Part shown: positions 8,239 to 16,295 of the stretch, piece by piece
Layout: every line of letters begins with the position of its first letter
Numbering within the stretch: the first letter of the stretch is position 1
Assembly: GCF_000429845.1 (NCBI RefSeq)
Contig: NZ_AUCQ01000002.1
Span: 124,001 to 188,000, forward strand
From: Comamonas composti DSM 21721
GTDB taxonomy: Bacteria > Pseudomonadota > Gammaproteobacteria > Burkholderiales > Burkholderiaceae_C
DNA length: 64,000 nt
Direction of reading: 5' to 3'
The notes under the pieces: generated by a model
The model's database searches: none
What the model was told of the DNA's origin: nothing
Seen by the model: only the letters and a program-made list of their open reading frames with translations
Program-made: the position numbers and the translations under genes

Positions 8239-9141
8239 ATGCCAAGCCCCATCTACCACGATCTGCCCCAGGGCATACGCCTGCACTGCCGCGCCAGCGG
8301 CCAGAGCGGCCAGCCCCTGCTTGTGTTCCTGCACGGCTTTCCCCAGGCCAGCTTCATCTGGGAGGAGCTGCTCGAACAGTTCGGCCCGCACTATCGCTGC
8401 CTGGCCCCGGATCTGCGCGGCTACGGCCACTCCAGCCAGCCGACCGACCTGGGCAGCTACCGCGCCCATCTGCTGGTAGACGATCTCGCGGCGCTGATAC
8501 GCGCCGAGAGCCCGGATGCGCCTGCCGCCTGCGTGATCGCCCACGACTGGGGCGGCGCCCTGGCCTGGGGCCTGGCCAACCAGCACCCCGAGCTGCTGCA
8601 GCGGCTGCTGATTCTCAACGCGCCCCATCCGGGCAGTTTCTTGCGCGAGCTGCAGCACAACCCCGCGCAACAGGCCGCCAGCCAGTACATGCACTTTCTG
8701 CGCCGACCCGATGCGCCAGCCCTGCTGGCCGAGAACGGCTACCAGCGCATGCTGGGCTTTTTCGCCAATCCCCGGGGCGAGCTGCCGGACTGGCTCACGC
8801 CCGAGCTCGCACAGCGCTACCGCGATCACTGGAGCCTGGGCCTGCATGGTGCCTGCCACTACTACGGCGCCACGCCCCTGGTTCCGCCACGCCCCGGGGA
8901 GGCCAGCCCCGCGATCCAGACGCTGGAGCTGCCCGCGCGCCTGCTGGAGATCAAGACCCCCACGAAGATCCTCTGGGGCATGAACGACCCCGCGCTGTCG
9001 CCAGCCCTGCTCCAGGGGCTTGAGCAGTGGATTGCGCAGCTGCAGGTCCAGCATCTCGACGGCGTATCCCACTGGGTACTGCAGGAGCAACCCGAAGCCG
9101 TCTCGGCGGCCTTGCACGATTTCCTCCAGCAAAGCTATTGA
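8239..9141 (+). CDS. Alpha/beta hydrolase, epoxide hydrolase-like (Asp nucleophile)
   Basis: This is a 300-residue cytosolic alpha/beta hydrolase. The oxyanion-hole motif HGFPQ is near residue 33, and the nucleophile elbow reads HDWGG with Asp103 in the nucleophile position; the expected acid (WGMNDPAL, about residue 250) and the catalytic histidine (GVSHWV, His278) follow. An aspartate nucleophile with HGFP is the pattern of epoxide hydrolases and haloalkane/fluoroacetate dehalogenases rather than esterases. The ATG at 8239 follows the ribosome-binding site AGGAGA at 8228-8233. It is 41 bases after engB and could be co-transcribed; the natural substrate cannot be read from the sequence. Confidence 0.82.
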   Translation: MPSPIYHDLPQGIRLHCRASGQSGQPLLVFLHGFPQASFIWEELLEQFGPHYRCLAPDLRGYGHSSQPTDLGSYRAHLLVDDLAALIRAESPDAPAACVIAHDWGGALAWGLANQHPELLQRLLILNAPHPGSFLRELQHNPAQQAASQYMHFLRRPDAPALLAENGYQRMLGFFANPRGELPDWLTPELAQRYRDHWSLGLHGACHYYGATPLVPPRPGEASPAIQTLELPARLLEIKTPTKILWGMNDPALSPALLQGLEQWIAQLQVQHLDGVSHWVLQEQPEAVSAALHDFLQQSY

Positions 9142-9222
9142 AAGAAGAGCTGCTAGCGCTTGCTATATAAGCACTTCAGCTCTCATCAATGCTGAAGCCC
9201 AATAGGAATGAGCGCTACCCGC
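9141..9222. repeat. AGCTGC-AGCGC dyad element B
   Basis: The left arm (AAAGAAGAGCTGCTAGCGCT) begins at the stop codon of the hydrolase gene; an inner 7-bp hairpin (CTTCAGC 9174-9180 / GCTGAAG 9191-9197) is intact, while the right arm has decayed to AGCGCTACCC. It sits between convergent genes, as element A does. Confidence 0.7.
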
Positions 9223-9249
9223 TATCAATAAAGTGGGTGCAGAGCGGCT

Positions 9250-10116
9250 TCAGTACAGCGAGGCCTCTGCCTCGGGCCGGGTCTTGAAGCGCTTGTGCAC
9301 CCAGTAATACTGGGCCGGCATGCCGCGTATGGCCTGCTCCAGCTCACGGTTCATGCGCGCCGTATCGGCCTCGGCGTCCTCGGTGGGAAAGTCCTGCCAG
9401 GCGGAGGTGATCTCGGCCACATAGCCCTCGGGCGTCATGCGCGTATACATGCCCAGCACCTTGGCCCGGCCCAGGCGTGCAAAGCGCGACAGCGAGGGAA
9501 TCGTGGCCGCATTCACGCCGAAGAAGGGCACGAACACCGAGTCGTTCCTGCCAAAGTCCATGTCGGGCAGCAGATACAGCAGCCCGCCCTTGCGCAGGCT
9601 GGAGATGATGGGCTTGACGCCATCGGCGCGGTTGAGCATGCGCACATCGCCAAAGCGCTGGCGCCCGCCCATGAACCAGTCGTCGAGCACGGGATTCGGG
9701 TTGGTGGAAAAAATCGAGGTGAAGGGCCGCGTGGTGTGCAGCGGCAGGGCCAGGCCGCCTGCATCCATGCCGTAGAAGTGCGGCGCAAACAGAATGGTCG
9801 GCGTCTCGCCATCGAGCTCGTGCACCGCGCCCTGCAGCTTCACGCGCCGCTCCACCACCTCGCGCGGCGCCGACCACAGCCAGCTGCGGTCCAGAAAGGC
9901 CTGACAAAAGACGATGAAGCTCTGCCGCGCCATGGCCTGGCGCTCGGCATCGGACAGCTCGGGAAAACACAGCTGCAGATTGCGCAGCACCACCCGGCGC
10001 CTGGGCGCAACCAGCACGAACAGCAGCCGACCCAGCACCGCGCCCAGACCGCGCAGCCAGGGCAGAGGCACCCAGGCCAGGGACTGCATCAGCCATACGC
10101 CTATGCGCGCACTCAT
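9250..10116 (-). CDS. LpxL/HtrB-family lysophospholipid acyltransferase (first of two)
   Basis: The product (288 residues) belongs to the lipid A late acyltransferases, inner-membrane enzymes that transfer an acyl chain from acyl-ACP to the lipid A precursor. An N-terminal hydrophobic segment anchors it, the catalytic HX4D motif is HFYGMD, and the conserved LLPDMDFG, VFVPFFG and YYWVHKRFKTRP blocks follow. The start at 10116 overlaps the stop of the upstream acyltransferase gene by four bases (ATGA), indicating coupling. Two adjacent paralogues divergent from metK are a Burkholderiales arrangement. Which acyl position this one fills is not evident. Confidence 0.88.
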   Translation of the reverse strand: MSARIGVWLMQSLAWVPLPWLRGLGAVLGRLLFVLVAPRRRVVLRNLQLCFPELSDAERQAMARQSFIVFCQAFLDRSWLWSAPREVVERRVKLQGAVHELDGETPTILFAPHFYGMDAGGLALPLHTTRPFTSIFSTNPNPVLDDWFMGGRQRFGDVRMLNRADGVKPIISSLRKGGLLYLLPDMDFGRNDSVFVPFFGVNAATIPSLSRFARLGRAKVLGMYTRMTPEGYVAEITSAWQDFPTEDAEADTARMNRELEQAIRGMPAQYYWVHKRFKTRPEAEASLY

Positions 10117-10964
10117 GGCGCCACCTCCTGCACCGGGGCTTCGCGGCGCGGCTGCTTGTAGCGCGCATAACCCCAGAGATACTGCTGCGGACACTGGCGA
10201 ATCGTGGCCTCCATGGCCTCATTGATCTGCTGCACGGCAGGCTCCAGCTGATCCAGCAAAGGCACGGGCAACTCCTCGAAATACAGCACATAGCCCCGGC
10301 CCCAGGACAGGCGCTCGCAACGCGCCAGAATGATGGCGGCACCGGTCTGCAAGGCCAGCCGGGCGGCCAGCGTCATGGTATAGGCCTCGCGGCCGAAGAA
10401 CGGCGACCACACCCCCTGGCCCTGCGGAGGAACCTGGTCGGGCAGCAGGCCCACGGCCGCCCCACGGCGCAGCGCCTTGATCATCTGGCGCACGCCGGCC
10501 AGCGTGGTCGGCACGGCCTGGACCCCGGGGCGGTTGCGCGCAGTCTCCATGATCCTGGCCAGCCAGGGCTGGCGCGCAGGCCGGTAAAGCACGGTGATCT
10601 CGCCATGCTTTTCCCTCCAGCGCCGCGCCGCAACCTGCACCGACAGCTCGAAGCAGCCCAGATGCGGCGTCAGAAAGACCACACCCTTGCCTGCGGCAAA
10701 TGCCTTGGTCACGCAGGCCTCATTGACCATGCGGCAGTTGGGCAGCTTGCCCAGCCACAGCCTGGGCAGCTCTGCAACCATGCGCCCGGCATGGGATACG
10801 GCCGAGCGCACTGCACCAAAGCCATAGCCGGCCTGGCGCGCATTCGCCAGAAAGCGGCGCCTGTAGGTCGCCGAGCCCGCAAAAGCGAGCCAACCCAGCA
10901 GCACGCCCAAAAGGTGCAGCAGCCCTAAAGGCATTGCTGCAAGAAGTCGATACAGGGAAAGCAT
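10113..10964 (-). CDS. LpxL/HtrB-family lysophospholipid acyltransferase (second of two)
   Basis: This is the promoter-proximal member of the lipid A acyltransferase pair (283 residues). It has a hydrophobic N-terminus (MLSLYRLLAAMPLGLLHLLGVLLGWL), the catalytic motif as HLGCFE (HX4E rather than HX4D), the LLPDQVPPQGQGVWSPFFG block, and a C-terminal QYLWGYARYKQPR block. The glutamate variant occurs in part of this family, so it need not mean loss of activity, but it differs from its neighbour and may mark a different acyl donor or acceptor. It diverges from metK across about 130 bases. Confidence 0.86.
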   Translation of the reverse strand: MLSLYRLLAAMPLGLLHLLGVLLGWLAFAGSATYRRRFLANARQAGYGFGAVRSAVSHAGRMVAELPRLWLGKLPNCRMVNEACVTKAFAAGKGVVFLTPHLGCFELSVQVAARRWREKHGEITVLYRPARQPWLARIMETARNRPGVQAVPTTLAGVRQMIKALRRGAAVGLLPDQVPPQGQGVWSPFFGREAYTMTLAARLALQTGAAIILARCERLSWGRGYVLYFEELPVPLLDQLEPAVQQINEAMEATIRQCPQQYLWGYARYKQPRREAPVQEVAP

Positions 10965-11095
10965 TAAACTAGGAGGGTCGCTGAGTTAACTGAGCAACTT
11001 GCAGAGCGACCTTAAACAATTCTGCTAAAGCGTTCGCCAGAGCTCCTGAGCTTGGGCAGCGCCCATCAAAAAGCCAAAGCAAGGAGTTTATTCAT
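10965..11095 (+). promoter_or_regulatory. metK leader / divergent promoter region
   Basis: This 131-base gap between divergent lpxL-type and metK genes contains a 7-bp stem (GGTCGCT 10976-10982 / AGCGACC 11005-11011) whose loop includes AGTTAACT, and a good ribosome-binding site AAGGAG at 11081-11086. I could not match it to a SAM riboswitch consensus I know, so only a structured leader or operator is proposed. Confidence 0.4.
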
Positions 11096-12277
11096 ATGGC
11101 GAACGATTTTCTTTTCACCTCGGAATCTGTTTCAGAAGGTCATCCCGACAAAGTGGCGGACCAGATCTCCGACGCGATCCTGGACGCCATTCTCGCCCAA
11201 GACCCCCACAGCCGCGTGGCTGCAGAAACCCTGACCAATACTGGGCTTGTGGTCCTGGCCGGCGAGATCACCACCGGCGCCAACGTGGACTACATCCAGG
11301 TGGCCCGCGACACCATCAAGCGCATAGGCTACGACAACACCGACTACGGCATCGACTACAAAGGCTGCTCGGTGCTCGTGGCCTATGACAAGCAAAGCCA
11401 GGACATCGCCCAGGGCGTGGACAAGGCCAGCGACGACGAGCTCAACACCGGCGCCGGCGACCAGGGCCTGATGTTCGGCTACGCCTGCGATGAGACGCCC
11501 GAGCTCATGCCCGCGCCGATTTACTACGCCCACCGCCTCGTGGAACGCCAAGCCCAGTTGCGCAAGGACGGCCGCCTGCCTTTCCTGCGCCCCGACGCCA
11601 AGAGCCAGGTGACCATGCGCTATGTGGACGGCAAGCCCCACAGCATCGACACCGTGGTGCTGTCCACCCAGCACAGCCCCGACCAGTCGGAAACCGCCAC
11701 CAGGATGAAGGCCTCGTTCACCGAAGCCATCATCGAGGAAATCATCAAGCCCGTGCTGCCCAAAGAGTGGCTGCAGGACACCAAATACCTGATCAACCCC
11801 ACGGGCCGTTTCGTCGTGGGCGGCCCCCAGGGCGACTGCGGCCTCACCGGCCGCAAGATCATCGTCGACACCTACGGCGGCGCCTGCCCCCACGGCGGCG
11901 GTGCCTTCTCCGGCAAGGACCCAACCAAGGTGGACCGCTCGGCCGCCTACGCTGCGCGTTACGTGGCCAAGAACGTGGTCGCCGCCGGCCTGGCACGCCA
12001 GTGCCAGGTGCAGGTGGCCTACGCCATTGGCGTGGCCCGTCCGATGAACATCACCGTCTACACCGAAGGCACGGGCGTGATCCCCGATGCCGAGATCGCC
12101 AAGCTGGTGGCTGCGCACTTTGACCTGCGCCCCAAGGGCATCATCCAGATGCTGGACCTGCTGCGCCCGATCTACGCCAAGACCGCCGCCTACGGCCACT
12201 TCGGCCGCGAAGAGCCCGAGTTCAGCTGGGAGCAAACCGACAAGGCCGCTGCGCTGCGCGCGGCTGCAGGCTTGTAA
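11096..12277 (+). CDS. metK: S-adenosylmethionine synthetase
   Basis: MetK makes S-adenosylmethionine from methionine and ATP in the cytosol. The 393-residue product has the family hallmarks: N-terminal [25 protein letters not shown] (ATP-binding His), [12 protein letters not shown] (signature 1), [18 protein letters not shown] (signature 2, the glycine-rich P-loop) and the K-x-D methionine-site residues. The start is set by AAGGAG ten bases upstream and by the conserved N-terminus. A clean terminator follows, so it appears to be a single-gene transcript. Confidence 0.97.
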   Translation: MANDFLFTSESVSEGHPDKVADQISDAILDAILAQDPHSRVAAETLTNTGLVVLAGEITTGANVDYIQVARDTIKRIGYDNTDYGIDYKGCSVLVAYDKQSQDIAQGVDKASDDELNTGAGDQGLMFGYACDETPELMPAPIYYAHRLVERQAQLRKDGRLPFLRPDAKSQVTMRYVDGKPHSIDTVVLSTQHSPDQSETATRMKASFTEAIIEEIIKPVLPKEWLQDTKYLINPTGRFVVGGPQGDCGLTGRKIIVDTYGGACPHGGGAFSGKDPTKVDRSAAYAARYVAKNVVAAGLARQCQVQVAYAIGVARPMNITVYTEGTGVIPDAEIAKLVAAHFDLRPKGIIQMLDLLRPIYAKTAAYGHFGREEPEFSWEQTDKAAALRAAAGL

Positions 12278-12316
12278 GCCCCGCCCAAAAAGCGGCTCAG
12301 CCAGACTCACACCTCA

Positions 12317-12348
12317 AGCCATCTGTCCCTGGACAGATGGCTTTTTTC
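12317..12348 (+). terminator. Rho-independent terminator after metK
   Basis: A 12-bp perfect stem (AGCCATCTGTCC 12317-12328 / GGACAGATGGCT 12331-12342) is followed by a run of six T. Confidence 0.9.
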
Positions 12349-12479
12349 ATGGGCCGGCCCGATGGCGGCCCACAACCCGCCTGAGGAAAATCAGAAGCCT
12401 CCGATGAGCAAAACCCTTTAAGCTTTCGAGCTGTTGCAGCGAGTACTAACAAACACATCAAAACCAAGGAGGTTTGAGA

Positions 12480-14555
12480 ATGCAGCAGCAAGAAAAATCA
12501 GGCTGGCTGGGCCATGCGGGCTGGATGGCCTTGGCTCTCGTCGGTGCCGGCTGCCTGGGCGTGGTCGCGCTCAGGCGTGGGGAAGCCATCAACGCCATCT
12601 GGCTGGTGGCCGCCGCCGTCAGCATTTATCTGGTCGCCTACCGCTACTACAGCCTGTTCATCGCCGACAAGGTGATGGGGCTGGATCCACGCCGCGCCAC
12701 ACCGGCCGTGCTCAACAACGACGGGCTGGACTATGTGCCCACCAACAAGCACATTCTGTTCGGCCACCACTTTGCGGCGATCGCGGGCGCCGGTCCGCTG
12801 GTCGGCCCGGTGCTGGCCGCGCAGATGGGCTATCTGCCCGGCACGCTATGGCTGATTGCGGGCGTGGTGCTGGCCGGGGCCGTGCAGGATTTCATGATTC
12901 TGTTCATCTCCACGCGCCGCAACGGCCGCTCCCTGGGCGAGCTGGTGCGCGAGGAAATGGGCCAGGTGCCGGGCACCATCGCCCTCTTCGGCGCCTACAT
13001 GATCATGACCATCATCCTCGCAGTGCTGGCCCTGATCGTGGTCAAGGCCCTGGCCGAGAGCCCCTGGGGCATGTTCACGGTGATGGCCACGATTCCGATC
13101 GCCCTGTTCATGGGCGTCTACATGCGCTACATACGTCCGGGGCGCATCGGCGAGATCTCCGTCGTCGGCCTGGTGCTGCTCATGCTCTCGATCTGGGCTG
13201 GCGGCAAGGTCGCGGCCGATCCGGTCTGGGGCCCGGCCTTCACCTTCACGGGCACGCAGATCACCTGGATGCTGATCGGCTATGGCGCCGTGGCCTCGGT
13301 GCTGCCCGTGTGGCTGCTGCTGGCCCCGCGTGACTATCTGTCCACCTTCCTCAAGATCGGCACCATCATCGGCCTGGCGCTGGGAATTTTGTTCGTCGCG
13401 CCCCAGTTCAAGATGCCGGCGCTGACCCAGTTCGTGGACGGCACGGGCCCGGTGTGGAAGGGCAGCATGTTCCCCTTCCTGTTCATCACCATCGCCTGTG
13501 GCGCGGTCTCGGGCTTTCACGCGCTGATCTCCTCGGGCACCACGCCCAAGCTGCTGGACAACGAGGTCAACGCACGCTACATCGGCTACGGCGGCATGCT
13601 CATGGAATCCTTTGTGGCCATCATGGCCCTGGTGGCCGCAAGCGTGATCGAGCCCGGCGTCTACTTTGCAATGAACAGCCCCGCAGCCCTGGTCGGCAGC
13701 GATGCCCAGAGCGTGGCGGCCGCCGTGAGCAGCTGGGGCTTTCACATCACGCCCGAGCAGCTCGAGCAGGTTGCGAAGGATGTGGGCGAGCACACCATCC
13801 TCGCGCGCGCCGGTGGCGCGCCCACACTGGCCGTGGGCATTGCCTTCATCCTGCACCAGGTGCTGCCCGGCGAGAACACCATGGCCTTCTGGTACCACTT
13901 CGCGATTCTGTTCGAGGCCTTGTTCATTCTCACTGCCGTGGATGCGGGCACGCGCGCGGGCCGCTTCATGCTGCAGGATCTGCTGGGCAACTTCGTGCCC
14001 GCGCTCAAGAGAACCGACTCCTGGGGCGCCAACCTCGTGGGTACCGCAGGCTGCGTGGCCATGTGGGGCTGGCTGCTCTACCAGGGCGTGGTCGACCCGC
14101 TGGGCGGCGTGAATACCTTGTGGCCGCTGTTCGGCATCTCCAACCAGATGCTGGCCGCGATTGCGCTCATGCTGGGCACCGTGGTGCTGATCAAGATGAA
14201 GCGCGGCCGCTATGCCTGGGTCACGGCCCTGCCTGCTGCCTGGCTCGTGGTCTGCACCACGGCCGCCAGCCTGATCAAGCTGCTCGACCCCAACCCCGCC
14301 GTGGGCTTCACCAGCCTGGGCAGAAAGTACAGCGAGGCCATCGCCTCGGGTCAGATCATTGCGCCGGCCAAGAGCCTGGAGCAGATGCAGGCCATTGCCT
14401 TCAACGCCTATGTGAACGCCACGCTGACCGGCATCTTCCTGCTGGTCGTGATGAGCGTGCTCGTCTACGCGGTCAAGGTCTCGCTTGAAGCCAGCCGCAA
14501 CAGCCAGCGCAGCGACCGGGAAACCCCGTTCAAGCCCATGCCCCAGAACGTATAG
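12480..14555 (+). CDS. cstA: Carbon starvation protein CstA (peptide/pyruvate transporter family)
   Basis: This is a 691-residue inner-membrane protein with some 16-18 hydrophobic segments. CstA-family members import peptides or pyruvate under carbon limitation. Conserved blocks include LDYVPTNKHILFGHHFAAIAGAGPLVGPVLAAQMGYLPG (about residues 73-111), GAVQDFM, FHALISSGTTPKLLDNE and DAGTRAGRFMLQD. The ATG at 12480 follows a strong ribosome-binding site (AAGGAGG at 12466-12472). The next gene, 15 bases downstream, is the small partner usually found with cstA, which supports the assignment. Specificity (peptide versus pyruvate) cannot be decided from sequence alone. Confidence 0.94.
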   Translation: MQQQEKSGWLGHAGWMALALVGAGCLGVVALRRGEAINAIWLVAAAVSIYLVAYRYYSLFIADKVMGLDPRRATPAVLNNDGLDYVPTNKHILFGHHFAAIAGAGPLVGPVLAAQMGYLPGTLWLIAGVVLAGAVQDFMILFISTRRNGRSLGELVREEMGQVPGTIALFGAYMIMTIILAVLALIVVKALAESPWGMFTVMATIPIALFMGVYMRYIRPGRIGEISVVGLVLLMLSIWAGGKVAADPVWGPAFTFTGTQITWMLIGYGAVASVLPVWLLLAPRDYLSTFLKIGTIIGLALGILFVAPQFKMPALTQFVDGTGPVWKGSMFPFLFITIACGAVSGFHALISSGTTPKLLDNEVNARYIGYGGMLMESFVAIMALVAASVIEPGVYFAMNSPAALVGSDAQSVAAAVSSWGFHITPEQLEQVAKDVGEHTILARAGGAPTLAVGIAFILHQVLPGENTMAFWYHFAILFEALFILTAVDAGTRAGRFMLQDLLGNFVPALKRTDSWGANLVGTAGCVAMWGWLLYQGVVDPLGGVNTLWPLFGISNQMLAAIALMLGTVVLIKMKRGRYAWVTALPAAWLVVCTTAASLIKLLDPNPAVGFTSLGRKYSEAIASGQIIAPAKSLEQMQAIAFNAYVNATLTGIFLLVVMSVLVYAVKVSLEASRNSQRSDRETPFKPMPQNV

Positions 14556-14570
14556 CCCAGGGAGAAAGCC

Positions 14571-14780
14571 ATGTTCAAGTTCGATCAGCTCAAGCAGGCC
14601 GGCAGCTATCTGGGCCAGGCCGCGCGCATGATGGTCGGCATGCCCGACTACGGCACCTATGTGCGCCATATGGAGCAGACCCACCCTGGCCAGCCCTATA
14701 TGAGCTATGAGGAGTTCTTCAAGAACCGCCTCGATGCGCGCTATGGCGGCGGCAAGGGCCGCCCCATACGTTGCTGCTGA
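14571..14780 (+). CDS. YbdD/YjiX family small protein, CstA partner
   Basis: This 69-residue protein has the family pattern [47 protein letters not shown]; the C-terminal RCC is characteristic. YbdD/YjiX (DUF466) proteins are encoded directly after cstA or btsT and, in enterobacteria, are reported to be needed for transporter function. The spacing of 15 bases and a ribosome-binding site (GGGAGAAAG) indicate co-transcription with cstA. A terminator follows. Confidence 0.92.
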   Translation: MFKFDQLKQAGSYLGQAARMMVGMPDYGTYVRHMEQTHPGQPYMSYEEFFKNRLDARYGGGKGRPIRCC

Positions 14781-14795
14781 CTGCACGGCCTCTTG

Positions 14796-14826
14796 AAAAA
14801 AGCATGCCAGGTGCATGCTTTTTTCT
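14796..14826 (+). terminator. Terminator after cstA-ybdD
   Basis: The stem AAAAAAGCATGC / GCATGCTTTTTT with a short loop lies 15 bases after the stop codon and ends in a T-run. Confidence 0.85.
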
Positions 14827-14932
14827 CATCCACGGCTGGATCTCTCCTACAAGGACTGCGTCCAATCCCTCACCTGCTGCCGACTGCGGCTCCTTCTAAG
14901 CTGTATGCACTGACAACAAACAGGAGCAAGCC

Positions 14933-15106
14933 ATGCTTAAGTGGGCCATCATTTTTGCCGTCATCTCCCTGATTGCGGGCTGGTTGGGTTTTGGTGGAGT
15001 TTCGGCCGGCGCCGCAGGTATCGCCAAGATACTGTTCTTCGTCTTTATCGTCGTGACCGTGATCTTCGTCGTCCTCGCCTTGCTGGGTGTGGGCGTCGTG
15101 AGTTGA
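14933..15106 (+). CDS. DUF1328 (YtjA-type) small membrane protein, 57 residues
   Basis: A short gene encodes 57 residues beginning [20 protein letters not shown], then [21 protein letters not shown] and a second hydrophobic stretch. This matches the DUF1328/YtjA family of two-helix inner-membrane proteins: LKWA start, GxxGxxGxAxGA turn, AKILFFxF. The ribosome-binding site CAGGAG lies at 14921-14926. The role of the family is unknown; members are often stress-induced. It is flanked by terminators on both sides and so forms its own transcription unit. Confidence 0.9.
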   Translation: MLKWAIIFAVISLIAGWLGFGGVSAGAAGIAKILFFVFIVVTVIFVVLALLGVGVVS

Positions 15107-15119
15107 CGAGGCTGCCTGC

Positions 15120-15154
15120 ATGAAAAATGCCTGCATCGCGCAGGCATTTTTCAT
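15120..15154 (+). terminator. Terminator after DUF1328 gene
   Basis: A 15-bp perfect stem, ATGAAAAATGCCTGC at 15120-15134 and its complement at 15140-15154, includes a T-run in the second arm. Confidence 0.88.
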
Positions 15155-15188
15155 GGTCCACACCCTGCCCGGAACGTGTTGCGCGCTT

Positions 15189-15457
15189 AGAACGTGTTTA
15201 CGATCTCCTCGGTGCCGCGCCAGTGTCTGTGCGGGATGGGATACAAGGCGCGACACCGCAGCAATAGCCGTGCTATTGCGAGGATTCGCAACGCTGTAGA
15301 CCGCCCGCAAAGACACTGGCCCGAAGGGTTGGAGCGAAATCGGGCGATTTCTTCGCGCTGTGGCTTGCTTGTACCCCGGTGCAAGCTGCGCCCCATCGCT
15401 TTGAACTCATCCCGATTGCGCTCCAACGCGACAGCGTAGAGATCGTAAACACGTTCT
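15189..15457. repeat. 269-bp MITE-like element, copy 2
   Basis: This copy has exactly the length of copy 1 and the same perfect 19-bp terminal inverted repeats (15189-15207 and 15439-15457), with about 95 percent identity between. TTA again borders both sides (15187-15189 and 15457-15459); the right-hand TTA is, on the other strand, the TAA stop codon of nrtR. Both internal stem-loops are preserved, including compensating or neutral changes in the right half. It fills the gap between the DUF1328 gene and nrtR. Confidence 0.85.
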
Positions 15458-16140
15458 TAGAGCCCGCGCACGCTCAGCGCCAGCTCCTGCCTGAAGGCCG
15501 GCCTGACCCGGTACAGCTGGGCCGGCCTGTGGGCGCCGCCGCTTTGCATGGCGCCGGGCACGGCCTCGAGCAACTGCATCTCCTCCATCTTGCGCCGGAA
15601 GCTGACCTTGTTCAGAGGTTCGGCAAGCACGCTTTCATAGACCTGCTGCAACTGCGGCAAGGTAAAGCTCTCTCCACAAAAATGCACGGGCAGCGAGGAA
15701 TACAGGCTTTTGCTGCGCACGCGCTCCAAAGCCACCTCGACGATGGAGGCATGGTCAAAAGGCAGCTGCGGCAGCGCCTGCACAGGCAGCACCCAAAGGT
15801 CCTCGCGCTGCACGGGCAACTGCTGCAAGGGAATGAGCGCGCAATAGGCAATCGCCACGGACCAGCCGCGCGGATCACGCGCCGGCCCGGTGAAGGTGGC
15901 CAGCTGCTCCAGGTACGCATTCTCGATACCCGCCTTGTCACGCAGCACGCGCGCCGCGCTGGCCTTGGCATCTGCATCCTCGCGCGGATGGATGTAGCCG
16001 CCGGGCAAGGCCCAGACTCCGGCAAACGGTGCACGCGCGCGCCGCAGCAGCACGATGTGCAGCGCGCGCTCCACCAGGGTCAGCAGCACCACGTCCACAC
16101 TGACCAGCATGCTTACATGCACTTCATCTGTTTGGTTCAT
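15457..16140 (-). CDS. nrtR: NrtR-type regulator of NAD metabolism (Nudix-like domain plus winged helix)
   Basis: This 227-residue protein has an N-terminal Nudix fold (VLLTLVERALHIVLLRRARAPFAGVWALPGGYIHP) and a C-terminal winged-helix region (LYSSLPVHFCGESFTLPQLQQVYESVL...SFRRKMEEM). The Nudix box is degenerate: the usual REUXEE core reads RVLRDKAG, as in NrtR repressors, which sense ADP-ribose or a related NAD metabolite rather than hydrolysing it. It is divergent from the nicotinamidase-like gene, pncB, nadE and nadM, exactly the genes NrtR controls in other bacteria. I chose the ATG at 16140 over a TTG at 16155. Its stop codon coincides with the border of repeat copy 2, so the last residues may have been shaped by that insertion. 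Confidence 0.88.
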   Translation of the reverse strand: MNQTDEVHVSMLVSVDVVLLTLVERALHIVLLRRARAPFAGVWALPGGYIHPREDADAKASAARVLRDKAGIENAYLEQLATFTGPARDPRGWSVAIAYCALIPLQQLPVQREDLWVLPVQALPQLPFDHASIVEVALERVRSKSLYSSLPVHFCGESFTLPQLQQVYESVLAEPLNKVSFRRKMEEMQLLEAVPGAMQSGGAHRPAQLYRVRPAFRQELALSVRGL

Positions 16141-16295
16141 TTTTTTACTAAGCAAATGATTGCAGCACAGAGTATGCCATCACAATAACAAAATGAATAA
16201 TTTCATCATCCATGGCTTTTTCATTTTTTATCCAATAACTTAGTTGCAAAATAAATCTAACAAACCTAGACTTGACGCCATCAACGGAGAGAGCC
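16141..16295. promoter_or_regulatory. AT-rich divergent promoter region of nrtR and the NAD genes
   Basis: These 155 bases are far more AT-rich than the surroundings. Two short dyads could be operator parts: ATGAA-TAAT-TTCAT around 16193-16206 and AACT-T-AGTT at 16237-16245. NrtR boxes are AT-rich imperfect palindromes of about 21 bases, but I cannot assign one with certainty here. Confidence 0.45.

Noticed and set aside
10965..11095. Canonical SAM-I, SAM-II or SAH riboswitch upstream of metK
   Set aside because: The short region lacks the conserved cores that I remember for these families.
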